Assembly (NCBI GenBank): GCA_029204225.1
Contig: CM055107.1
Location: forward strand, 47,996,585 to 48,060,584
Origin: Diphasiastrum complanatum
Lineage: Eukaryota; Streptophyta; Lycopodiopsida; Lycopodiales; Lycopodiaceae
Direction: 5' to 3'
Length of the DNA: 64,000 bases
This document shows, in pieces, positions 23,531 through 34,780 of the stretch (position 1 is its first letter; every line of letters begins with the position of its first letter). The position numbers and the translations under genes were made by a program. Under the pieces are notes generated by a model, which saw only the letters and a list, made by a program, of their open reading frames with translations, did no database searches and was not told the DNA's origin.

Positions 23531-24262
23531 AAGGTTACCATTCATTTTGATCCATTTAAGTGAAAACTTTTCATCAATCTTGAGCTTGTCAAGATCCATT
23601 TTCCTAGCTATCTTGTCTAACTTTGGATCAAAAGAGATTAACAGGGCATTGATTGGGTCTAACCTGGTACTGTACGGAATCAGGTGCTCAAACACGTGTG
23701 AGGAATATCCAATTTCAGATTGAGAGTTCTCTCTCATGCTTGATCTATTTATCTTGCCTGATAGCTTGTTTTGAAGCTATTTTTGTCTAGTTTTTGATGC
23801 AATCAGTTTCATTCCATTTGGTTGAGCCAATCAGAAGTTATAAGCTTTTGAAGAGGGTTAGGTAGGGAACCTAGACCTGGGTGGACACTTTTGGTTTGGT
23901 CAAGAGATTGCTTGTTAGATCTCTGTTCACAGTTGTATGGTTACCAATCTCATCTATAAGTGATTTAGACATTGTTTTGAGATTATAGCCGATTTGTTTC
24001 ATGCAATATCAGTGAGTTTGAGTCAAATTTGGTTACTTAGTGTATTTCACACATGCTAAGAGTAAATGATCCTAACTTTGTCTATATTCCATCATTTTAT
24101 ATGAAATAGATCTTGTTTTAAAGAGATTTGAGTAGCTAGTGAGAATCAATTCACAAATAGTTGCAAGATCTTTCATAAGAGCAGATAGTACTTCATTATT
24201 GGATCCTATTGAGAGTGTGTAGCAACATTTATTGTTCATCATTTGAGTTTTCTTCACTTCAA

Positions 24263-25549
24263 ATGGCTTCAATGAGTTTATCTTTGTTGGAACCAAGTGA
24301 AAGATTGTCCACTTCAAACTATTTAATCTGGAAGATGAGGATGGAGTCCATCTTGATCCTTCAAGACGTGATGGACATAGTTCTTGGCCTTGAAGAAGAA
24401 CCACAAGTTCTTCAAGAGGTTCAAAAATACAAAAAGAGATCTAGGATGGCTCTCCATTACATTAAGATGAATGTCTCTAATGAGATATTGAGGGAGATAG
24501 GTACTTGTACAACAACCAAAGAAAGTTGGGATTGCCTCAAGATTATCTATGAGGCTAGAAACACCTCTAGGCTCCTCACTCTTAGAAATCAAATCTTTCA
24601 AAGTAGCCAAAAGAGTGATGAGAGTGCATCTAGTTATGTTTTGAGAGTAAAAGATATTCATAGAGAGCTTGCTTGCATTGGTGATTCCATTAATCAAAAT
24701 GAGCTAGTCCAAGTCATTCTCAATGGCTTGAGAAGTGAATTTGATAACCTTGTCCAATCATATGCCATTAAGGAGGAGCTACCAAGTTTGGAGGCTCTCC
24801 AAAATGTGCTAATTTATGAAGAATCAAGACAAGAGTACAAGCTCTTGAGGATGGACAAGCTTTCTCTCACTCATAATGATGGCAAAGCCCTCTTTGCCAA
24901 GGACAAGCACAAAGGGAGGAGCAAGAACCAATTTCAACAATCCTCAAGCAAGAACAAATCCAAATCCAAAGACAAAGATGAGGAGGAAGATGATTCCTCT
25001 AATGCTTCATCATCCAAGCTCAAGAAGAAGAAGATCAAGTGCTTTTATTGTGGCAATAAAGGCCATTATGCCACCAATTGCTTCAAGAAGAAGAATCAAC
25101 TCAAGCAAGCCAACATCACCAATGATAAGGAAGACACTATTGCAAATGATGGAGAGGGATCTCTTATGGTCTCTAGCTTCTCATCCACTCCTTTCAAGAA
25201 GGACGGCTTGTGGTATATTGACAGTGGAGCCTCTTCACATATGTGTAGCTCCAAGGATTCTTTCTCTTCTATTGCACCTTATGACAGAGTCAAGAAATCA
25301 ATATACACTGCAAATGATTTTGAATGTCCTATTGAAGGCATAGGGAATATTCCCTTAAAGCCTGCATCCTCTAAAGTTCTTTCTCTTTCTAAAGTGCTTT
25401 ATGTGCCTAAGCTTACTAAGAATCTCATTAGTGTTGGCCAATTTCTCGATAACGGCCTTAATGTAAAATTCAAAGTTGATACTTGTACTATCAAGAATAA
25501 TGATGAGATACTGCATTTGGATCTAAATTTGGAGGCATCTATAAACTAG
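24263..25549 (+). pseudogene. gag-pro: Copia Gag and protease, unit A
   Basis: 428 codons from the ATG in TCAAATGGCTTC; reading is open upstream to about 24209, but this is the first ATG with normal Gag start features. Residues ~10-230 form the copia capsid (NYLIWKMRMESIL near the start; VILNGLRSEFDNL further on). A basic/acidic linker precedes the zinc knuckle CFYCGNKGHYATNC at ~260, which binds RNA. The aspartic protease motif DSGASSHMC is at ~320. TAG at 25547 arises from a frame change: the next frame continues the polyprotein without a gap. Unit B shares this break. Confidence 0.88.
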
Positions 25550-25563
25550 ATCCAAATGAATAT

Positions 25564-25857
25564 GTGAATTCTTGTAATATTGCTCTTGTGAACAAGCTCT
25601 CTATGGAGGAATTATGGCATAGGAGGTTGGGACATCCCAACTACAAATCCAAAGAGGCCAAAGCTATTGGCTTGACAAAGTCATTCTCCAAGAAGATCAA
25701 GCCTTGTGAGGCTTGTGCTATTGCTAAATCTCACAAAAAGCCATTTACAAGACCTTCTATAAAAAAACAAGCATCCTTTGGAGTTAATCCACTCGGATGT
25801 GCGTTTCTCATCAACTATAAGAAAGGGAGGAGCCACTTGTTTTGTTACTTTCATTGA
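25564..25857 (+). pseudogene. Copia integrase zinc-binding region, unit A
   Basis: 97 codons in a different frame from gag and from the integrase core. It contains the GAG_pre-integrase HHCC signature: LWHRRLGHPNY, then KPCEACAIAKSHKKPF. Coding similarity begins about 30 bp before the first Met. Near 25775 the polyprotein reading moves to the frame of 25778. Both frame changes also occur in unit B. Confidence 0.85.
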
Positions 25858-26524
25858 TGATTTCACAATATTCACTTGGATATATCTTCTTGCTTCTAAA
25901 TCTATGGTGCTTGATCATTTCCTTATTTTCAAAGCTTATGTAGAGAAGCAATTCTCATTCAAGATTAAATCTCTTAGATGTAATGGAGGTGGTGAATATA
26001 TCTCCAATAAATTTCATGATTTTTGTGAGCTTGAAGGCATTAAAAAAGGGTTCACTTGTGCCTATTCTCCATCTCAAAATGGAGTGGCCGAGAGAAAGAA
26101 TAGATCTCTATGTGAATGTGCAAAATCTATGAGAATTGAGACATCTTTGCCCAAACATTTTTGGGGAGAAGCCATTAATTGTGCAAATTATCTTTGCAAT
26201 AGACTCCCACATATAGCTTTTGGAGGTAAGTCACCATATGAAATCTTATATTTGAAGAAGCCTAAGGTTGATCACCTTAGAGTTTTTGGATGCATATGCT
26301 TTGCCCATATTCCCTTGGAAACAAGGAATAAGGAAGATCCTAGTGCATGCAAAGGGATCATGGTTGGATACTCATCCACCAAAAAGGCCTATAGAGTCTT
26401 TGTACTCTCTATTTCTCAAGTTATTGAAAGTAGAGATGTTGTCTTTCATGAAGATCAACATTCATCTTTTGAAGAGGCTGAGATCAAGAAGTCTATGGAT
26501 GCATCACCTATTATTGATTTTTAA
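25778..26524 (+). pseudogene. Copia integrase core, unit A, ended by TAA
   Basis: Integrase catalytic core: the first Asp lies in LIHSDV (residue 7), the third acidic residue in NGVAERKNR (Glu105). The second position reads CNGGGEY, so the catalytic Asp69 is Asn in A while unit B keeps Asp. The frame ends at TAA 26522-26524, a single G-to-T change from the GAA in unit B. Reading is otherwise continuous into 28222. Confidence 0.88.
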
Positions 26525-28222
26525 GACAATTATGATGTGATGGGGTCGAGAATTGAAGAAGACTCTCCTTGGATTTTCTCACCAAGAAGATCCACGAGAG
26601 ATGGATCTGAGCCTAAGAGGCTCTCATATGTTGACAAAGGCAAACACGTGGATCTTGATTCCACTAATTATGTTTTTTATGTCTCTCATGAAGAGCCAAA
26701 GAATGTACAGGAGGCACTCAATACCAAGGAGTGGTATGATGCCATGAAGCAAGAGTATGATGAATTGATCACCAACAATACTTGGGAGCTTGTGGATCCT
26801 CCATCCAACAAGCATGTGATTGATTGCAAATGGTTATTTCGGATCAAGTACAATCAAGATGGCACCATCAACAAGTACAAAGCAAGATTATGTGCCAAAG
26901 GATTTGCTCAAATCCATGGCCTTGATTATGAGGAGACCTTTGCACACATTGCAAAGATGGTGACAATAAGAATTCTTATTTCTCTTGCCTGTTTCTTTAA
27001 GTGGAAGGTGTTCCAATTAGATGTATCCAATGATTTTTTAAATGGTTATCTTGAGGAGGAGATCTATATGGAACAACCTCAAGGATTCATCAAGGATGAG
27101 TTCAAAGTGTGCTTGCTCTTCAAAAGTCTTTATGGACTCAAGCAAGCACCAAGATCATGGTATTCAAGACTTAATTCTTTCCTTATCTCACTAGGATTTA
27201 CTCTTTGTGACTATGATCTTTCCATGTATCTAAAGTTTGTTGATAGTAATATTGTCATTCTTCTAATTTATGTTGATGACCTTATTCTTTGTGGAAGTTG
27301 TATCAAGCTAGTTGATGAAACTAAGCTAGCACTTGGATGTGAGTTTAAAATTCAAGATCTAGGACAAATACATTACATCCTAGGCCTAGAGATTGATTTT
27401 TATGAAGATCATATTTTTATATGCCAATCTAGATATGCTCACTCTATGTTGAATAAATTCCATATGGAAAATTCTAAGAGCATAGATACTGCAATGGAGC
27501 AAATTGTAAAAGATCCTAATAAAGGTGATGAAAGATCCTTTGAGGATATCACACTTTTTAGGAGTATTGTAGGCTCCTTGATTTGGCTTACCATTACTAA
27601 GCCCGATATAAGTTTTTGTGTGCAGAAATTGAGTCAATTTATGCAAGATTCTATGATTCATCATTGGAAGATGGCCAAGAGGATTCTAAGATATGTATCT
27701 TCATCTTGTGATTATGGTCTACTTTATAAAAGTGAAGATCTATCCATTGTAAGCTACTCGGATTCAGAATTTGCGAGTGACAAGATGGATCGAAAGTCTA
27801 TTAGTGCATACACTATCTTTCTTGGAAGCAATCTAATATCTTGGCTTTCCAAAAAGCAAGATACTATATCTCTCTCTTCATGTGAAACCGAGTACAAAGC
27901 ACTCACTACAACCACCAAAGAGGTGCTTTGGATCAAGAGATTATTATTGGAGCTAAAGTGCATCAAGGAATATGATCTACCAATCATCAAGTGTGATAAT
28001 ATCTCGGCCCAAGCTCTTGCCAATAGTCCCATATTTCATGCAAGAAGCAAGCATATAGAAGTGGCACACCATTTTGTGAGAGGAGGCGAAATCTATTTGG
28101 AGCATGTCAACTCGGCCTCTTGTATTGCCGATCTACTCACCAAGCCTTTGAGCAACAGTGCTTTCATCAAGCATAGATCTAATCTTGGACTTATATCAAG
28201 ATCAATGCTCAAATCTTCATAG
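26525..28222 (+). pseudogene. pol: Copia reverse transcriptase and RNase H, unit A
   Basis: Continuous reading after the TAA at 26522. Reverse transcriptase motifs: KARLCAKGF, FQLDVSNDFLNG (first catalytic Asp), LYGLKQAPRSWY and YVDDLILCG at 27268. RNase H: YSDSEFASDK, SWLSKKQDTISLSSCETEYK and the end motif ADLLTKPL. All core residues I can see are present; SNDF replaces the more usual T/N-A-F. Ends TAG at 28220. Similar at nearly every position to unit B 54331-56028. Confidence 0.92.
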
Positions 28223-28226
28223 ATAA

Positions 28227-28240
28227 TTTTTTAGGAGGAG
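28227..28240 (+). promoter_or_regulatory. Polypurine tract
   Basis: TTTTTTAGGAGGAG immediately before the 3' LTR: a T-run and purine tract of the kind that primes plus-strand synthesis. Confidence 0.75.
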
Positions 28241-28882
28241 TGTGAAGAATTGAAAAAGATTATCTATGTTAGATATAGGGGTCTTATGTTTTTATATCAA
28301 GCATCTAGGTGTAGGATGTTGATAGGACCAAATTTGGCATAGATGGCAAATTACTCATTTCCACTTGTAATGCCACTATTTAGCCAAAATAGAGTAAGAG
28401 GCAAAACTCATGCCAATTAGAGTGTAGACAAGTGTAATACTTTTGTTTCATGAAATTTAAGAGGTCCAATAGGATTTAGAGGTGGAACCTTGAGGGGTCC
28501 AATAGAATTTGAGGTTTGCCAATCATAGTTAAGCATAGTGGTTGCTCGTGGATCTACTAGTATCATTGTACTTCTCATTTGGATCTAATTGATTTTGAGA
28601 TTGAGTGGATTTTGTGAGTAATTGGTTTTCTAGCTTTCTCTCTACCCGAGAGCTCATGATGATTTTTTATTTTTTACTCGAGGAGAGTAGCTTGTTTTTA
28701 CTTAGATTATTTTTGGAACACTTCTGAGAGTTGGAAGTGATTGAATGCATGTAGTAGTGTGTTTTTGCCATAGAATCAAAGATATATCTTGAATCTCAAT
28801 CTAGTCTTGATCTTGGTGCATCTACACACCTTAGGAGATCACAAGTACATGTTGTGGACAGTCCACACGTGTGAAATCAACA
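28241..28882 (+). repeat. Copia element 3' LTR, unit A
   Basis: 642 bp, TG...CA. It has two GGTCCAATAG units (28463, 28496) and a segment with ACTCGAGGAGAGTAGCTTG that the 5' LTR lacks. It is almost identical to the unit B 3' LTR. Confidence 0.93.
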
Positions 28883-28887
28883 TCTCA
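28883..28887 (+). repeat. Target-site duplication TCTCA, right
   Basis: Matches 22863-22867. The transposase reading frame continues from the base after it. Confidence 0.9.
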
Positions 28888-29265
28888 TTCACATGATAAT
28901 AGAATAATTCAACCAGACGCTGTCATGTAACCGACAAGATTTAGACATGCAAGCGCACGAGAGCCACCACTTTCCCTACGTGCACATGCGGACTTCCACG
29001 AAGATATGTCTCAAGGAGACACAATACACGAGGATGTGTGATTCACAATGCATGATCATGAGAGCAACATGGATGACATGATGGATGCATTCTTCACGAA
29101 CCCACTCGAACCCACATTGACGAGGTAAGAAAAGATGATCCACCGCTTGGCATCCACTCCTTTGTACGATGGTGGACAAATGTCAAAGTTGTGAGTTTGT
29201 TTATTACTTTTAAATTTGCAAACTAAGTATGGGTGGTCAGATGCGAGTGTCCCAGAGTTGTTTAG
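28888..29265 (+). pseudogene. CACTA Tnp2-type transposase, N-terminal exon remainder, unit A
   Basis: In phase with 22854-22867 the reading runs to a GT donor at 29266. It contains an acidic stretch (NMDDMMDAFF), MIHRLASTPLYDGG, and NLQTKYGWSDASVPELF. The order 'x-L-x-PLY-G...K...L...NL...(W)SD.S...L' is that of the N-terminal half of plant CACTA Tnp2 (Transposase_21) proteins. Stops at 28928, ~29036, ~29128 (private to A; unit B has GAA) and ~29190 show it is dead. Role when active: element excision and re-insertion in the nucleus. Confidence 0.65.
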
Positions 29266-29366
29266 GTGAGCTTGTCTTTTGGTGTGCTATAGCTAAACTC
29301 AAACCTCGTTTTTATTTTCATGTGTTGTGAAAAACTATAACTAAGTATATGAATATATTGTCACAG

Positions 29367-29460
29367 TTTTCTTTAAAAAATGTTGCCTCCAAATAACACC
29401 ATGGTGGCATCTCAACAAGAAACCAAGAAAATGCTATCAGCGGCCGACATGGGTTACCAT
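29367..29460 (+). pseudogene. CACTA Tnp2 next exon, cut by a second LTR
   Basis: Follows a 101-bp intron (29266-29366, GT...AG) with matching phase. After one TAA it reads KMLPPNNTMVASQQETKKML, then SAADMGYH, very like the 'LP..N....S..E.KK.L...MGY' stretch that precedes the zinc-ribbon-like HAC..DC region of Tnp2. The LTR at 29461 starts right after MGYH, and the rest of the gene is not seen downstream. Confidence 0.65.
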
Positions 29461-29948
29461 TGTCATGCCCATGATTGGTCTCGGGTAGCATGTCTCTGCT
29501 AGGGACCGGTAGACCAACAACAGTAAGTTAATTGTGACTATAAGGGAATTGGGGCCCTTATGTGTACACGGTCATAATGTTTGTAGGCCTAAATACTTGA
29601 TGGTGGATTGGTATGGGTCCATCAATGAGTCATTGGGAAACTGGATGACGTGGCCCAGATAGGCTGCAGAGGTGTCCAGTGAGGTGTCACAGTGCACTAC
29701 TAGTGGTGCATGGGCCTTGGAGGGTATAAGTATACCTGCTGGGCTCTCACTAGTGTATGCTTAATAGCATGACCGGTGGCAGGATGCTGCTGGTGTGATG
29801 CCATACTTCTCTTTGTGTTTGATCCATAGCTTGGGGGCTAGATCCGTTTGATCTAGGTTGGTTGGGTTGGTTTGTCCACCATCAGGTTCCCCTGTGTTGC
29901 TTGTGATTGACATGCTTAGAATAGGATCCTTGGATTGAGGACTTTACA
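29461..29948 (+). repeat. Second copia-type LTR (5' LTR), unit A
   Basis: 488 bp, TGTCATGCCC...CTTTACA, followed one base later by TGGTATCAGAGC. The outer edge coincides with the point where the transposase reading stops. A TATA box (TATAAGTATA, 29725-29734) with downstream CT-rich sequence suits an LTR promoter. No matching 3' LTR was found in the window. Confidence 0.75.
29725..29734 (+). promoter_or_regulatory. TATA box in the second LTR
   Basis: TATAAGTATA, 216 bp before the LTR end and preceded by a GC-richer stretch. It is unchanged in unit B (57531-57540). Confidence 0.5.
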
Positions 29949-29949
29949 T

Positions 29950-29965
29950 TGGTATCAGAGCCAGT
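29950..29965 (+). promoter_or_regulatory. Canonical copia primer-binding site
   Basis: TGGTATCAGAGCCAGT, an exact TGGTATCAGAGC core complementary to initiator tRNA-Met. In unit B (57756) the core is changed to TGGTATAAGAGC. Confidence 0.85.
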
Positions 29966-32020
29966 TCTAAGCTCGTTTAGCCTTTGTGTTCAAGAGAAAT
30001 CTCAAATTGTGGGGATTTTTCCATTGTGTGATATGGAATCCTGACACTTTTTTGAGAATTCAATGGAGTTTGCAACAAAGTGGTGAAAGTGCGGATTATT
30101 CTTCTTGTGGATTTCCTGATTTGAAGTGTAATCGGTTGTGTGGTAAGTGCACTACTAGGTATACAATCGGTTCGATTCTTAGACACTTCATATTGGTTTT
30201 CAAGAAGTAAATTTCCGGTTTTCAATTCACTTGTGTTGTCGTTTACTTCATTTGGGACACTTTTTTGTTAGCAACGGGATCAATAAGAGTAAATGATGGC
30301 TTTTTCAGCTTCTTGTTAATTACACAATGATTTAGGTGGTTTTGTTGGCTGTCTTTTGCTTTTTATTGAGCCAGTTTTGGCTTGAATATGTGGAAAGCAA
30401 GAAAAGAAGCACAAACAAAGACTAGTCATTGGTTGTGAGTGTTGGTGGATTTTTACAGGATTTGCATGAGGTTTTTATTGGATTTACAGGTTTATGCTGT
30501 ATTTTTTGGCAAACTGGTTGTGATTTGCAGGATTTGTGTGAGCCAGTAAGGCCATTCTTTGAATGGTATGGATTACAGGAAAGCCTATCCTGTAGTAGAG
30601 GAAAGGCAATCTGCAAATCTGAGAGTTTGGAAAAATTTGGGCAGCATCTACCCTATTTTCCAGCCATAAGAAATCTGGTGTTTGTAAATCTGTAAAAGAT
30701 TCTTGCTTATGCATTTGTGGAAACAATGTAAGGCTAAGTAAACTGTAAAAGCGCCCTAGAATATCTGTATTCTGCCAAAAAAATAGCAGAAGAAGAGCAT
30801 TTGCTTCAAGAAGAAACTAAACAAAGGTAAGCTTCAGTTTTTCTTGGTTTTGGAAGAAGATCAGTTTGAGACAAATTCTGAGACCATCCGTTGAGGTATT
30901 AGCCTATCCATGTCGTGGAAAGAAAAAAATCATCAATATGGTTTCAGTCTCATGAGAAAAGGAATTGACGCCTCCATAAATGTGGCCAGTGGGCACACCC
31001 TCCATCCACCTGAAGCCTGCATACAACACAAGAGTGAAAAGTGTTGAAAGCGAGCCTGACAAGCTCTTTTTCAGCCGCCATCTCCCTCTCTCTCGGGTCC
31101 CTCTCTCTCTCGGCCCTTCTCGCGACAAGCAGGTGCCCAAGATCTCTCTTTTGGAGGGAAAGGTGAAAGCGCGGGGGCGTGGGGGGGTGGTGGGTAAAGT
31201 CTTAGTTAACTTTTAGTTAACTATTTGTGTTTGCATGTTTGGTATTTAGAGGGAGGGGCTGGTGTCAATATGTATGGTCTTTTCAAAGGCTTCTAATAGT
31301 CATTATAGACTATAAATTTGTAAATGCAGTTAAGGTACTTGTGAAATCGTAATGGCTTAAAATCAGTGTGAATTAGATTTCGATGCATATAGTGGGTTTT
31401 TGCAAATTTGTTGCACGATCCATTTTGCAAATGCTCATTGGTATAAATGCTACAAGCACTCTTTGGTCTAATAAAACTACGTTTTTTGGGACAATGCTCT
31501 GTTTAAAAATTTTTACCCGTAATGAGTTCAACCGAACGTAAATTTTTTTATAATTTTTCGGTTTTCAAATAAATGGAGTGAAATTCTTGTTAGGGGTGGC
31601 AAATATAAATTTGCCCGACATCACTCGACAGTGATGGCCCCTTAAAGTGGGAAACGCATGGTTGCAATTTTGGACCATGGTGTGTTTCAAATTTCAACTA
31701 GGCACCAAACAGAATAAACTAAATGCAAAATCTATTTAATCGATAATTAGCCATTAGGATTTACAGCTTGGGCTTAAAAACAAAAAAAAAATTGGTGAGT
31801 AAAGCCCGGAAATTGTTACTGACTGGATAAATCGTTGGCCAAGCTAATTTAGCTTATGCAACATCCCAGAATAAAAAAAGTGAATTTCGTTGAGTTTTTT
31901 TGCTTTGCGTAAGGCTTCCTCGTGGTGGAGGACGCAACCCATAGAAGTATGATTGGGCTGAATTCCTGGTGGAATTCCGTAAGGCTTTTTCATAATTGAC
32001 GAATTAGATTCGCTTTGATT
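29966..32020 (+). other. Internal or leader sequence after the second LTR; nothing recognised
   Basis: Shared with unit B. Apart from a CT-rich patch at 31080-31120, it holds no convincing coding phase. A 16-bp segment near 30166 (GGTTCGATTCTTAGAC) is missing from unit B. Gag and integrase expected for a copia element are not visible here. Confidence 0.4.
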
Positions 32021-32027
32021 AATTGCA

Positions 32028-32210
32028 ATGGGTAACCGAGAATGTGAATTCTTGGATTTTTTGGCCAAGGTGTCATTTTTTCAAAATCATGCACGACCAG
32101 AAAAGTCCCAGAAGCCTAAGATGGAAACTGAAACGGAACGAAAAAAGCTGTTTCTTGATGTGCTTGAAGCCCTGGGCATACCAACACTATTTGTTAAGGA
32201 CAAGAAATAG
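32028..32210 (+). pseudogene. Unrecognised small ORF, unit A, truncated
   Basis: 60 codons from ATG (GGTAACCGAG), nearly identical to the first 60 residues of the 125-codon unit B frame at 59818. In A a TAG follows KDKK because 107 extra bases (32209-32315) lie here; the extra block is bordered by GAAAT on both sides. Either A gained an insert with a 5-bp duplication or B lost it by recombination between GAAAT repeats. Confidence 0.4.
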
Positions 32211-32519
32211 CCGGTTCATTCTTCCCCATTTCTAAATCTGTCACTATGAGCGTTATGGTGACCGTAAAGATTGTAAAAAGGGGCGAAAGAATGTTTGTTT
32301 TAGTGAAGTTGAAATCTTTTATAAATTCCCAAGAAGTTCATATACTTGTATTATTCTTTTAGACACTTTGATCAGGAAGTGAAGGGCCTTCGTGGCGGAA
32401 GAACCTGTGGTATGGGACGCAGGCTATTCCAAAATGAAGATATGGACCTAACTGGATCAGTTGACCATAGTAAGGCCGTAAACCTTAGTAATGCCAAAAA
32501 CTATCAGTCATAAAACGGG

Positions 32520-34740
32520 TGTTTTGTCGGAAATTTGAGATATTGGTCATGACCCCTTTTTGGATATCTCAAATTTACAAAATCGGAAACTCGACAAGCT
32601 ATTTCTTTATAAAAGATATATTGGTGAATTTCTTAACACATTTATTAACCCAAAAATTTGTGATTCCTTGGAAGGTAATACTGATTACCCGTTGACCATG
32701 GACGATGTCACATAAACGGTTAATGAAACCGTTTTCTAAACTTATTTTCTCTACTTAGATATTCAAGAAATCCTTTTTTGATTTACGGGTCAATTCTCAA
32801 GCTTGGTAATAAGGAAGATCTTTTGTTAAAGTCATTGTGTTGGGACATCATTCGTATTTACTTACAATGATGCAACACTTCTTTTGGCTTTCAAGATTTT
32901 CTCGGATCTCTTCTTAGACTCTTCTCCTAGGCAAATCTTGATTGATCTGCACCCCTTAGAAACCCTTGTGGTTTCCTGTTAAAAAGGGAGAGAAGTAGGA
33001 AGAGAAGAGAATCATCAAGGAGAAGCATCTGTTAGAGAATCCAAGAGGAATCTGTTATAGATGACGGACCTATTTTAGAAATCAGAAACGATAGGATATT
33101 CAGATATTATAGAAATCCTTTAAGGATTATAGTAGATTTCTGGTTTAAAGATTTAAGAAGAGGAAATTTTTTGAAAGTACTCTTGCGATAGAAAAGTGGC
33201 TGATAACAAGTCCGATTGATTTGTGTCAGAACTTGGTAATTCTATTGCAAGATGGGGGTTGTTGAACCCTATTCCTTGTTGAAAATAGTCAACTTGATCT
33301 TAGTATGGACTGAGATTCGTGGGTTGATGCAAGGAAGGAAATTCATGCTAACAATATATTCTTTTGAGTGAATCTCGAGTTGAGATTTTGGATGTGAAAT
33401 AGCACTCTTTGAGAAATATTCTCTCTTAGAGGATAACCAAGTTATAGGATTCTCGGTTATGAAAGTGTTGTGTACAGAGCTAGAGTTATCTGTAGAGATG
33501 TGCTATGTGGTGAATCTTTGTAGGATCATTAAAACCTTTGGTACAAACTTATAATCCTGTGGATCTACAAAGTATTCCGTGAACTAAGTTTATTTGCATG
33601 CATAAACTAGTTGTTGGTACATAGGCATATCGATGAGAATTGTGTTTAAGACAGTTTCTCGCTGGGTTATAGTAGTTTCTCATTGAGAATTGCTTATTGA
33701 CCTAGAATTGATTTAGAATCAGGTTAAATGTGGTGTTTTGGTACCACACCGAGACATTTAAATATTTTCTAAATCCGATACAACAAATCGAGTCAGAAGC
33801 GTTACTTCTGAGCTAGTTGTGGAAAATCAACACTAGAAATCTTATTTATGATATTATTATTGAAATGTATTGCCTATAAGTCACAACATTTATGAATCAT
33901 TTTGGATTCATTTACAGATGGGTATGCATACAATACTTGAAAACTTTTGGACTTATCTCTTCCCGTTCGGAAAGGATGTAATGCTATCCTGAAAGACTCA
34001 GGAGAGTTGGATAGTTATTTGCCAAAAGTTAGAACTTCTCGTAATGAGGCTTTGGTAAATCTTAAGTTATTCTAGATTAGAACTTAAGAGGAAAACCTAG
34101 ACGTATTCTAGATTAAGACCCTAACTTCGGAATGACACTTTTTGCCATGTCTAAAGTAAGGGCATTTTTTAGATTACAATCCTTATATTGGCACTGTGTG
34201 TGAGTTGTGAAAGTCTGGAACTTTTCACATGGAAAGGACTTTCAGGAATAACTCATGTGTCTTTCAAGAATTGTAATGTACTCTCATGATGTACTCTTAT
34301 GATATGGTATGGTTTTGGGAATTTGGAGAGTTGGGATTGTTGAATCTTAACTCAGATTCTAGGATATACCTAATCCATAAGAAAGGATTGTGATTGGTAG
34401 ATTACCCCGGATGAATAAACAAGATAGTGGAATTTTGGTAATACTGGCCATCTTACCAAATCGACTATGTTTATTTGGGTATAGACCACGTAATTATTTG
34501 AGTATCTGTTTTGGCTTTACGGATTACCAAAGTTTCATTATGAACATTCGTGATTCGAAGTTTGCTGGTCACTTGTCGGCCGTATTTGCTAGACTAGAGA
34601 TGAGTCTGAACTTAAAGTTCTTCTAATCATTGGTAGTTACCTTCTTTTATTGAGTGTAGGAAAAGAATTCGATGAATTATGATTGACAAATCATAGTTCA
34701 GATTCTACCTATACCTGATCGGTTAAAAGAAGGATTACCT
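32520..34740 (+). other. No recognisable feature
   Basis: About 2.2 kb shared with unit B (60195-62430), AT-rich, full of stops in all frames. It lies between the small ORF and the copia RT remnant, so it is probably decayed retroelement interior, but no motif supports that directly. Confidence 0.35.
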
Positions 34741-34780
34741 ACAAGATCAGAAGATCAGCTAGACCAGTTTGATTGTAATG

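Larger units (their letters stand above)
22868..28882 (+). mobile_element. Ty1/copia LTR retrotransposon, unit A, complete but mutated
   Basis: About 6.0 kb: LTR, primer-binding site, gag-protease, integrase, reverse transcriptase, RNase H, polypurine tract, LTR, flanked by TCTCA. Integrase lies before reverse transcriptase, which is the copia order. Two frame changes between protease and integrase and a TAA at 26522 make it non-autonomous. The frame changes are shared with unit B and so predate duplication; the TAA is private to A. It interrupts a CACTA transposase exon. Confidence 0.93.

Noticed and set aside
24876-25343. 155-codon Arg/Ser-rich frame inside copia gag
   Set aside because: Shadow of the gag frame, with no independent support.
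30160-30180. GGTTCGATTC as a tRNA B box
   Set aside because: No acceptor stem or A box fits around it, and the segment is absent in unit B.
30904-31216. Overlapping opposite frames around 31.0 kb (and 58.7-59.0 kb)
   Set aside because: Low-complexity CT-rich patch; frames change between units and have no recognisable domain.
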